Assembly: GCA_020639095.1 (NCBI GenBank)
Contig: JACKHH010000032.1
Span: 1-34,327, forward strand
DNA: 34,327 nt
Direction of reading: 5' to 3'
Origin: Phycisphaerales bacterium
GTDB lineage: Bacteria > Planctomycetota > Phycisphaerae > UBA1845
Both the position numbers and the translations under genes were made by a program. Under the pieces are notes generated by a model that did no database searches, was not told the origin of the DNA, and worked only from the letters and a program-made list of their open reading frames with translations. Of the stretch, positions 18,501 through 25,186 are shown piece by piece; positions within the stretch are counted from its first letter, which is position 1, and every line of letters starts with the position of its first letter.

Positions 18501-19124
18501 CTCTCCGCATTCAGCAAGCTCTTGCCCGAAGATTTCGAGGGAGAATTGCCGGACAAAGCGCGCAGCGACCTTGAATACATCGTGGATGGCGCGGTCAGGA
18601 TGCAGCGGCTCATTGACGGGCTGATCGACTTCTCACGCTGCGGGCGTGATGCGGACCTGCGCGGCCACGTTTCAATTCCCGCGTGCGCCGACGAAGCAAT
18701 CAACTCGCTATCGACGGAAATCGAAGCCGCAGGGGCGAAGATCACCCGCGATGATCTTCCGGACGTGATTGGCAACGCGGACCTTGTGGCGCAACTCTAT
18801 CGGAACCTGATACACAACGCGCTGACCTACTGCAAGCCCGAAACAAAGCCGATCATTCACCTATCGGCAACGTACGACAGTCGCGGCTGGGTCCTCGGCG
18901 TTCGCGACAACGGCGGCGGTTTCGATCCGAAGTATGCCAAGCGCGTGTTCGCGCCGTTCAAACGCGCGCCGTCCTCCGGCGAGCATTCGGGCGCGGGCAT
19001 GGGTCTGTCGATATGTCGCAAGATCGTGCAGCGGCATGGTGGGGAGATTTGGGTGGAGACACAACGCGGACAGGGTTCACATTTCATGTTCACGTTGGCA
19101 GTCAATAAGGACGGGAATTCGTGA
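15534..19124 (+). CDS. CheR-like/multi-PAS histidine kinase lacking CheB
   Basis: A 1196-residue soluble kinase. Domains: disordered start (1-65); CheR-like methyltransferase (85-345); PAS-like region (370-495); coiled coil (505-600); PAS_10-type domain (600-705); PAS (715-832); PAS (835-955); HisKA with H981 (IASHDLGEPLRKL); HATPase with NLIHNALTY, DNGGGF and GAGMGL. The CheR part aligns with the paralogue at 7460-11374, but its signatures are altered: GSTHFLSD (146-153) replaces GVTGFFRD and CGAGEEAYS replaces CATGEEVYS, so methyl transfer may be lost. The CRNVL motif remains. No CheB domain precedes it and no receiver follows. The ATG at 15534 has no clear ribosome-binding site; ATG codons at residues 37 and 64 are alternatives. 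Its stop overlaps the next start. Confidence 0.92.
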   Translation: MATRSIEERRGAAARQRSRGDEPDKSSTDGAESSATMENGDTPQVDPANARSTTSVANVDGAPMLTPADASSAVADLAKTKSAADVVAIVCRHYGVDPLLYRVDELRARADEWLVTNCPEDRDGYVARLPNDPAELDATYRFLFVGSTHFLSDDELVRVLPENVVNNIFTDRSDGLPVRVWVAGCGAGEEAYSIGMRLREHADAAGFRGEIKIFATDLHQASIDVAVHGYYDERSIGSLSKKYRKDYFVKHRGRWRVADSVRHQMVITRHNLLTEAPFTRLDLVVCRNVLPQFQPAARKLVITSLRFALLRGGWLVHGSDDLADDNLEDFRADPDNAAVLCKVTGDVSTGEAQLSASIAAATSRAPTSTHRSGNPFQSLLNIYDGMLNAYMPAGFLINHQQELVHVFGGASKYLTHSDGRSTLNIIELIRPSLRGIMAAAICSSPRDEETVIHDAAILEVDGDRQVMRISVKPIPDPKGNYDFKFICLRPATPEVENPVGADDLLATRTLSNLRERIFSLEAELAEANEHVKAMFAQSKANRGKLEATQNELNAALDELHLVRQESQAVSEELVTIDSEHRKKVAEFNRLAEDQDNLVEASGVAVLFVDRAHRIRNYTPAVDRVFEVDDRTIGRPIEEVPCKLNWAKPVEDIQSVLDTQEPIERELRDRDASLSFTLRITPYQSSSGNADGLVLALVDNTAAAVAEATLSDTVRRHQRLIDAVGHAIWVTSADGSQVEHVNPMYTRIWGRSPHELKHDPLSWLQHINASERELVRLTFARELPNAGIEMRYHLTGAGGEQRWIHHRVLPLIGDDNNVTCVANIARDLTGRKDADGRFATVVRTAPVATAFVSDDGQITLANRAFAEMTGHSIDALESSRFSGLFENADAHVHSFFTAPLDRRADDLDADERRVVRVRRKDGSLIPIELTACPLETADGRMTVVAMRDLSALQRLHSQVARAEARLQRATDELDEFTYIASHDLGEPLRKLSAFSKLLPEDFEGELPDKARSDLEYIVDGAVRMQRLIDGLIDFSRCGRDADLRGHVSIPACADEAINSLSTEIEAAGAKITRDDLPDVIGNADLVAQLYRNLIHNALTYCKPETKPIIHLSATYDSRGWVLGVRDNGGGFDPKYAKRVFAPFKRAPSSGEHSGAGMGLSICRKIVQRHGGEIWVETQRGQGSHFMFTLAVNKDGNS

Positions 19125-19585
19125 CGGGCGGAAAGCGAAAGAAATCTCTGGTGCTGTTGATTGAAGACGACCCCGGCGACCAGGAGCTTACGCGACGGGC
19201 GATCGCACAGGATCTTCCCGACGCGGAACTGCGCATCGTACCGGACGGCGAAGATGCAATCGCCTACCTGGAAAACGCGTGTTCAGCGTCGCGGCAAAAC
19301 GAATATCCCAGACCCGACCTCATTCTCCTCGATCTGAACATGCCGAAGATCGACGGAAGGGACATTCTGCAATTCGTTCGCAGCCGGCCGGAACTGCGGC
19401 TAACGCCGGTGGTTGTACTGACGACCTCAAAGCACGAGCGCGACATTGTCAGCAGCTACGAAAAAGGCTGCAACACATTCGTGTCCAAACCGGTTACCGT
19501 TGAGGAGTTCATGGACGCGATCAGGCGAATCGGGCACTACTGGTTGAACATCGCGACAGCCCCTCCCGAACTTGCGGTCAGGTAA
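19121..19585 (+). CDS. Single-domain response regulator (Rcp1-like)
   Basis: A 154-residue receiver with EDD at 15-17, phospho-acceptor D71 (DLILLDLNMP), T101/T102 and K123 (FVSKPV). The tail IGHYWLNIATAPPE is of the Rcp1 type. The start is GTG at 19121, overlapping the TGA of the CheR-like kinase (GTGA), so the two are translationally coupled and almost certainly a cognate pair. The paralogous arrangement on the other strand (kinase with overlapping receiver at 11834) suggests the kinase-receiver unit was duplicated. Confidence 0.93.
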   Translation: MTGGKRKKSLVLLIEDDPGDQELTRRAIAQDLPDAELRIVPDGEDAIAYLENACSASRQNEYPRPDLILLDLNMPKIDGRDILQFVRSRPELRLTPVVVLTTSKHERDIVSSYEKGCNTFVSKPVTVEEFMDAIRRIGHYWLNIATAPPELAVR

Positions 19586-19902
19586 GAACCTCACGACGGC
19601 TTCACCTACCGTGTATTCCCGAGAATGAGAAACGGCGTGATCGCCGCGTGATGAGTTTTTCGTTTAGCAAACTGGCGCAATCGCGGGTTGCTTCATTACC
19701 TACACTGAGACACCACTCTCGGTAACTCACACCAAACTGTTCCGTCGCAATCCGACGCGACTGCTTTCGGACGGCCTATCGCATCACGACGGGCCGCGCG
19801 ACAAGGCGACGTCGCAACGGACTTAGTATCTTCCCTGGCCACTCCCCGTACAGCCAACCGCGCAATCTGCCGATCACCTCAGTAACGGTCGTAGAGGAAC
19901 AT
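19586..19902. other. Intergenic region before the receiver-GGDEF-HD gene
   Basis: No gene is supported in these 317 bases. A short hairpin near 19633 may end the kinase-regulator operon (listed separately). The gap suggests that the following gene has its own promoter, which I could not identify. Confidence 0.5.
19633..19660 (+). terminator. Weak terminator-like hairpin
   Basis: CGGCG-TGAT-CGCCG (19633-19646) is followed after nine bases by TTTTT (19656-19660). The stem is only five pairs and the T-run is displaced, so this is a tentative terminator for the operon ending at 19585. Confidence 0.3.
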
Positions 19903-21480
19903 ATGAGGCCACCTCTTAGCATTTTGCTCATTGACGACGACGCAGGACACCGCGAGCTGATCAGTCGCGCGCTGTTGGCTGATGGTCGCCCTTTGTGCAT
20001 CGATGCCGTCGCGAATTGCTCCGATGCGCTCGCCGCGCTTTCAACCGAGCGCTTCGACCTGGTCCTCACCGACTTCAACCTCGACGACGGTGAAGCCGAC
20101 ACGCTGCTCTGCTTCATCCGCAAGCATCGCCTTGGCTGTCCGACAGTTGTCATTTCGGGGAGCGACGAGCAAGACATCGTGGTGCGCAGCATGCGCTCCG
20201 GCAGTTTCGACTTCCTGCACAAGAACGATGCCATCGATCCGGCAAAGCTCTGGCGTCGCCTCGACGCGGTCATCGGGCAACATCGCGGGATGCAATGCGA
20301 ACGCCGGAAGATGGAGCGGCGTGTTCGCCGATTGGAACAACTGGCCACGCGCGATCCGCTTACCGGACTTAGCAACCGTCGAGCCGTCGAGAGCATTTTG
20401 ACCGGCAATGGCCGACGCACACTCGACCGACGCGGCGAAGTCGTGCTGGCGATGCTTGACATTGATCACTTCAAGCGGATCAATGACACCTTTGGGCACC
20501 AGTGCGGCGACCGCGTCCTGCGAACCATTGCCCGCCTCATGAAGCGCATGGCAAAGCGCAACGACATTGTCGCGCGTTGGGGCGGCGAGGAGATTCTGGT
20601 TTGCCGGCTGAACTCAAACCTGGCGGCTGGTATCTGCTGGGCGGAGGAGATTCGCGCCGCGATTGAGAAACTCAAGCTGCCCTGGGACGACCAGTTGGTG
20701 CCGGTCACAGTGAGCATTGGCGTACACGCTGAGCCGTGCCACGATTCGATACAATCCGCCCTCAGCCACGCCGACCACGCGCTCTACTATGCGAAGCAAC
20801 GCGGGCGGAACCGCGTGCGTACGTCGCGGCACGCGTTGTTTGCCGACCTGATTGGTCGCGTCACAACGGGTGAGCCGCAAAGACGATTTGACGCTTTGCT
20901 CGATGAAGCGCGCGAACAACTCGGACCGACGCAGCGCGAGCACCTTACGGAGCACTCGCGAAGGGTCAGCGAACTGGTGTCGCACGTAGCTGCGGTACTG
21001 GGATTGAACGACGACCTCCGCGAACACCTGCGGTTGGCTGGCCGGCTGCACGACATCGGCAAATTCTGTGTTCCGGAGAACGTGCTCAACAAGTCGAGCA
21101 CACTTCACGAGACGGAGCGCAAACTCTTGAATCGCCACGCCGCGGACGGCGGCGAAATGGCGGAGATAATGGGTGTGGAACGGACCATCGCAGGCTTTGT
21201 TCGCCGTCATCACGATCGCTTCGACGCGCCCAGTTCAGGCAATGACCCACGTCCGGTCGATCGGACGGAAGCGCTTGGCGGGCACGTTATTCACGTGGCT
21301 GATGCGTTGGTTACGATGACCAGCGAGCGAAGTTACAAGGCGACCCGCTCACTTCCGGAAGCACTGGCGGAGTTGCGTCAAGAGAGCGGCAGGCAGTTTT
21401 CGCCTGACGTCGTGGACGCAGCCATTCGCGTTGCGGATCGGCGTTCAACCTCACCTGCGACGTGCACAGTCACCGACTGA
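19903..21480 (+). CDS. Receiver-GGDEF-HD domain protein (cyclic di-GMP enzyme, atypical)
   Basis: A 525-residue cytoplasmic regulator. Receiver (1-125): DDD 11-13, D57 (LVLTDFNL), K107. GGDEF domain (145-307): DPLTGLSNRR, DIDHFKRINDTFGH, and GGEEI at 227-231 as the active-site loop; the inhibitory RxxD site reads KRND. The HD domain (340-515) keeps HDIGK (383-387), H412 and HH 436-437, but where HD-GYP proteins have DGxGYPxGL this protein reads DAPSSGNDP, so the GYP motif is absent. It may synthesise cyclic di-GMP and use the HD part as a degenerate or altered phosphodiesterase. GAGGA lies shortly before the ATG. As the only visible multidomain output with a receiver, it is a plausible target of the adjacent kinases (inference). 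Confidence 0.9.
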   Translation: MRPPLSILLIDDDAGHRELISRALLADGRPLCIDAVANCSDALAALSTERFDLVLTDFNLDDGEADTLLCFIRKHRLGCPTVVISGSDEQDIVVRSMRSGSFDFLHKNDAIDPAKLWRRLDAVIGQHRGMQCERRKMERRVRRLEQLATRDPLTGLSNRRAVESILTGNGRRTLDRRGEVVLAMLDIDHFKRINDTFGHQCGDRVLRTIARLMKRMAKRNDIVARWGGEEILVCRLNSNLAAGICWAEEIRAAIEKLKLPWDDQLVPVTVSIGVHAEPCHDSIQSALSHADHALYYAKQRGRNRVRTSRHALFADLIGRVTTGEPQRRFDALLDEAREQLGPTQREHLTEHSRRVSELVSHVAAVLGLNDDLREHLRLAGRLHDIGKFCVPENVLNKSSTLHETERKLLNRHAADGGEMAEIMGVERTIAGFVRRHHDRFDAPSSGNDPRPVDRTEALGGHVIHVADALVTMTSERSYKATRSLPEALAELRQESGRQFSPDVVDAAIRVADRRSTSPATCTVTD

Positions 21481-21522
21481 TCCGCAGTCCTTCCGCACAT
21501 CCCAAGCGTTCCAATCGGGCGC

Positions 21523-21561
21523 AAAGAAAAGGAGCCGCGGGCAATCCGCCCACGGCCCCTT
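21523..21561 (-). terminator. Terminator of the PEP-CTERM gene
   Basis: Read on the minus strand, an AAGG-GGCCGTGGGC arm pairs with GCCCGCGGC-TCCTT around a five-base loop, with one mismatch in the GC stem and one near the base, then runs into TTCTTT. It lies 30 bases past the PEP-CTERM stop and may also stop plus-strand transcription from the gene ending at 21480. Confidence 0.7.
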
Positions 21562-21590
21562 GCAAGCAAACCAAATGACAATCGCAACGA

Positions 21591-22418
21591 CTAGCGGCGA
21601 CGGCGGCTCGTGCAGGCGAACGCACCAACGAGCAGCAGCGTCAACGATGCCGGCTCGGGAACGAACTCCAGACCAGCGAGACCGTTCGTCAGGCCCGTCG
21701 GCCCCACAGCCGTGAGCAGACCCGTCGTCGTGTTCAGCGTGAAAAGTTGATCCGTGCCGTCAGTAAAACCGTCCGCCACATAGAGGATGCCGCTCGCCGG
21801 ATCGAAATCCATGCCCGCGACCGCACCCAGCGGCTGACTCAAGGCCACGGTGCTCATGATCGCGCCGGTGGCTTTGTTGACCTTGTGAAGCTTGTCGTTG
21901 GTGAATGCCGTATCGATCACCCACAGATCACCGGCTGCGTCGAACGCCATGGCCGACAGGTCGCTCGAATTCGAGATGATACCGACCTCTGCCGTGCTCG
22001 CGTCGTTCGGGTTGACCGTGAACAGCGAACGATCGTTGCCCGATTCCGTTTCCTGGATCGCGAAGAGCAACCCGCTGATCGGATCGAAATCAATGTCGCC
22101 TTCCGTGACGAAATTCTTGTTCGTCACACCGACTTCAATGGACGCACCCGTCGACGGATTGATCTTGTGCAAACGGGCAGGACCCGGCGACGCAGCCATG
22201 ATGCCGTAGAGGAAACCATCAGGCCCCAACGAGATGCCGGTCAGGTTCGGAACACCGGTCGCACGCGGATTGCTGGCCGCGCCCGTGTTGGGATTGATGT
22301 CGTACAGAGTGCCGGTCGCCCAATCGTTGCCGATCAGCGGTGTCGCCGCAGCAGGTTGGACAACGAGAAGGATCGCAGCGAACGCAGCGACCGCACAGAG
22401 AGCAAACTTGTTGCGCAT
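21591..22418 (-). CDS. Secreted PEP-CTERM protein with beta-propeller-like repeats
   Basis: A 275-residue exported protein. The N-terminus MRNKFALCAVAAFAAILLVV with a PAAATP cleavage region is a signal peptide. The C-terminus VPEPASLTLLLVGAFACTSRRRR has the PEP motif, a membrane helix and a basic tail, the sorting signal processed by exosortase. The body repeats GTLYDINPNTGA, RLHKINPSTGA, KLHKVNKATGA and QLFTLNTTTGL units, as in SMP-30/YVTN-like beta-propellers of about six blades. The ATG at 22418 has AGGAGG seven bases upstream; the frame is open to 22538, but that part overlaps a structured leader. Such proteins are thought to go to the surface or matrix. No exosortase is in the window. 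Confidence 0.88.
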   Translation of the reverse strand: MRNKFALCAVAAFAAILLVVQPAAATPLIGNDWATGTLYDINPNTGAASNPRATGVPNLTGISLGPDGFLYGIMAASPGPARLHKINPSTGASIEVGVTNKNFVTEGDIDFDPISGLLFAIQETESGNDRSLFTVNPNDASTAEVGIISNSSDLSAMAFDAAGDLWVIDTAFTNDKLHKVNKATGAIMSTVALSQPLGAVAGMDFDPASGILYVADGFTDGTDQLFTLNTTTGLLTAVGPTGLTNGLAGLEFVPEPASLTLLLVGAFACTSRRRR

Positions 22419-22447
22419 TTCCACGCCTCCTAAGCGTCTATCCTGGA

Positions 22448-22532
22448 GGCGGTGTCTCAAATACAGCTTCGCCAACGCGGTAAAAAACCGCGCCGACTGC
22501 GCGAAACGCGCAAACAAAAAAGAGACACCGCC
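22448..22532 (-). promoter_or_regulatory. Predicted branched RNA leader of the PEP-CTERM gene
   Basis: An 11-bp exact inverted repeat (GGCGGTGTCTC at 22448-22458, GAGACACCGCC at 22522-22532) encloses two further perfect hairpins: CGCGGT-AAAAA-ACCGCG (22476-22492) and TGCGCG-AAA-CGCGCA (22498-22512). On the minus strand this predicts a three-way-junction RNA ending about 16 bases before the AGGAGG ribosome-binding site and 30 bases before the ATG. It matches no riboswitch class I can recall. It could be a riboswitch, a thermosensor, a protein-binding leader, or a terminator remnant. Confidence 0.55.
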
Positions 22533-22883
22533 CATCACAATGAGCGCGTCTCTCTATGCTCCTTCCCAATACAGATCGATTGACCCCAGCCGGAATAGAA
22601 TCGCCCCGCCAGCCTCGGTCACTCCCCTCTTGAGAACTCACTGTAGCAAACCGCCCAACCGGATTCAAGCCGGAACTCCTCACGGTTTTTCACCATTCTC
22701 ACAGGCTCGAATGCCTGACGGACGCAAGCAAAAACCTGCTTGATTCGCCCGACAGGGCTACGGTGACATGGCGGCGGCACTTTGCCAGGTGTTCGTACGG
22801 CCATTCCAAGGAGCGCCGTAGTCAGCCGATACTACCGGACTATCCCGCCGAGTCCGCACATTCTGCTAAACTGATACCTCATA
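22533..22883. other. Divergent intergenic region between the PEP-CTERM and DUF2723 genes
   Basis: About 350 bases with no supported gene. Promoters for both neighbours should lie here. Only a candidate extended -10 box for the plus-strand gene could be placed (listed separately). Confidence 0.5.
22864..22872 (+). promoter_or_regulatory. Candidate extended -10 box before the DUF2723 gene
   Basis: TGC-TAAACT lies 11 bases before the ATG at 22884, with no recognisable -35 hexamer. If used, transcription would begin about five bases before the start codon, giving a nearly leaderless mRNA, consistent with the lack of a clear ribosome-binding site there. Confidence 0.35.
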
Positions 22884-25013
22884 ATGGCAAAACCAGCCCC
22901 AAAACGCGGCACTACTTCAAGCGAACGGCACGATTCCAGCCGGTGGAAGACGGTTCTATGGGCGGGCGGGCCGGCATGCCTTGTCTGGGCGGCAGTGCTG
23001 ACGGTCTATGTCGCCACACTCGCACCAACCGTGACGGCAGAGGATAGCGGTGAATTGCTGACGGCGGCTTGGTACTTCGGTATCCCGCACCCGCCTGGGT
23101 ACCCGGTCTGGACCGTGCTCTGCGGTGTATTCATGCACCTCATCCCCTTCGGTGAGATTGCTTGGCGCGGGAACCTGTTCTCGGCTCTTTGTACCGCGCT
23201 GGCAGCCGGATGGCTGTTCGCAGCGCTTTGCGAACTGCGATTGTCGGCCGTTGCCGCCACCGCTACTGCCCTGATCTGGGCGCTGTCGCGGTGGTGCTGG
23301 ATGCAGGCGGTGATCACCGAGGTGTACGGGCTGAACAGCCTGTTCATGACGGTGCTGCTCTACTGTGCAGCCCGCTGGCGAAACACACGAACGCGCGGGC
23401 CATTGCTGGCTGCGTCATTGATCTTCGGTTTGGGCATGGGCAACCACCATACGATCGCACTCGTTGCGCTCGGGCTGATCATCTGGATCATCGCGCAGCA
23501 GCCGGCGTTGCTGAAGCGCTGGCGACTGGTGCTTGCCAGCCTGGGATTGTTCGCGGTTGGTCTATCGCCCTACCTCTACCTGCCGTTGCGGGCGCAATCG
23601 CAGCCGCCGATGAACTGGGGCGATCCATCGAACTGGGAACGTTTTGTCGACCACGTGACGCGCAGCCAATACGGGGCGGTCGGGCCGACAAAATCAGCTG
23701 ATCCTCGCAGCATCGCACGGACTGTTGATCAATTCGCTTACGTCGCAAAGTCGATTGCCGACGACCTGACGCTTCCGGTCATCGTTCTTGTCGGCGTCGG
23801 TGTTGTGATCATGTTGCGGCGCGATCGTAGCGCGTTCGCGCTTGTCGCGCTCTGGCTGCTGGCGAACGGCGGACTGTTCGTTGTACTCTCAAACTTCGAT
23901 CTGGATCGCGTGTCGCGTTTTGTCATGCGCGTGTTCTTGATCCCCGTGACACTGGGGGCTGCGATCCCCTGCGCGTACGTGTTTGATCTATGCGTCCGCG
24001 CCATTCGTGAGCACTGCGCGCAGCATCGTTCACTTCGCCTGATCGGACTCTCATTGATCGCGCTGGCTGCTCCCTCATGGATGGCGATCGCGCACTGGCG
24101 CGCGTGCGACTACTCCGACTACTGGTACGCGCGCGATCACGGCGAGAACCTGCTCGCGTGCATGTTGCCGCACGCGATGCTCTTCCCTTCGGGCGATCAC
24201 AACACCTTCCCGCTCGCGTATCTCGTGCTCGTCGAAAAGCAGCGCAGCGATGTGTTGATCGCCGACCTCTACGGCTACACGCGCACCGATCTCTATGCGG
24301 ACCAGCCCGCGAACGATCCCGACACACCTGAAGCCTGGATCATCAAACGTCAGCGCCGCCCGGTGTACTTCGCGACCAAAACGCAATCGCCCGTGTCCAA
24401 CGCCCACTTCGTGACGGCTGGGATGCTCTACCACCTGCTGCCCGACAGCATGTCGTTCGACGGCGCGGACCTCATCGACAAGTGTCACTACCGCAACCTC
24501 GAACCGGGCCGCGATACGCTCGAGGATCTCGGGGCTGACAACATCAACGCGGACTACTTCTTCTTCCGCGGTCTGCACGCGCTGGGAAGGGGCGATAAGG
24601 CAACCGCCCTCGCGAACTTCGCACGGGCCGGTAACTTCGGTGAGGGCATCAAGGAGTTGTTCAACAACATTGGCAGCGCGCTCGCGGAGCATGGTGACCC
24701 CGCCGACGCAGTGCCCTACTTCGAACAGGCAGCCGCCCTCGACCGTCACTACGCCCTGCCACGTTGGAACCTCTATCGCGTTGCCCGCGAGCGACGCGAT
24801 TGGCCAACCGCACGGGAGCGACTCGAGGACATCGTGGCGAACGATCCCGCCGACTTCCGGGCACATGGTCAACTCGGGTTCCTTCTGCACGACGAGTTCC
24901 ACGATGCCCCAGCCGCGATCCGTAGCTGGCGTGAATCGCTTCGCTTGAACCCGCACCAGCCGCAGGTCCGCCAGGCACTCGAGGCCATTATCGCCACACC
25001 GCCCAAGTCCTAG
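22884..25013 (+). CDS. DUF2723 membrane protein with C-terminal TPR region
   Basis: A 709-residue integral membrane protein. The first extracytoplasmic loop carries DSGEL (54-58) and GIPHPPGYP (66-74), the hallmark of DUF2723, a family with the GT-C fold of dolichyl-phosphate-mannose-type glycosyltransferases. About ten hydrophobic helices occupy residues 25-410; a soluble extracytoplasmic part follows, ending in TPR-like repeats (555-700). The family is thought to move sugars from a lipid carrier onto protein or glycan, but no substrate is known. The ATG at 22884 gives a short basic N-terminus before the first helix and has no strong ribosome-binding site. It stands alone, with gaps on both sides. 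Confidence 0.9.
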   Translation: MAKPAPKRGTTSSERHDSSRWKTVLWAGGPACLVWAAVLTVYVATLAPTVTAEDSGELLTAAWYFGIPHPPGYPVWTVLCGVFMHLIPFGEIAWRGNLFSALCTALAAGWLFAALCELRLSAVAATATALIWALSRWCWMQAVITEVYGLNSLFMTVLLYCAARWRNTRTRGPLLAASLIFGLGMGNHHTIALVALGLIIWIIAQQPALLKRWRLVLASLGLFAVGLSPYLYLPLRAQSQPPMNWGDPSNWERFVDHVTRSQYGAVGPTKSADPRSIARTVDQFAYVAKSIADDLTLPVIVLVGVGVVIMLRRDRSAFALVALWLLANGGLFVVLSNFDLDRVSRFVMRVFLIPVTLGAAIPCAYVFDLCVRAIREHCAQHRSLRLIGLSLIALAAPSWMAIAHWRACDYSDYWYARDHGENLLACMLPHAMLFPSGDHNTFPLAYLVLVEKQRSDVLIADLYGYTRTDLYADQPANDPDTPEAWIIKRQRRPVYFATKTQSPVSNAHFVTAGMLYHLLPDSMSFDGADLIDKCHYRNLEPGRDTLEDLGADNINADYFFFRGLHALGRGDKATALANFARAGNFGEGIKELFNNIGSALAEHGDPADAVPYFEQAAALDRHYALPRWNLYRVARERRDWPTARERLEDIVANDPADFRAHGQLGFLLHDEFHDAPAAIRSWRESLRLNPHQPQVRQALEAIIATPPKS

Positions 25014-25186
25014 TCTACCGAATGCTGTATTCAATCACGCGACTTGTTCACCCCGGCTGAACACGATTTGCGGCCCACCGCTTCGCACACTGCCGGGCGG
25101 GTCATTATCCGACGGTCCGCTACCGGACACGCTATGTGATTTCCCAATGGCGGCGGCAAATCGTATTTCCACATTTGAAGGGCTTG

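Noticed and set aside
22419..22538. 40-residue N-terminal extension of the PEP-CTERM protein
   Set aside because: It would precede the signal peptide and lie in the hairpin leader; the ATG at 22418 has a strong ribosome-binding site.
24075..25034. 319-codon minus-strand open frame
   Set aside because: Antisense to the DUF2723-TPR gene, whose motifs are clear.
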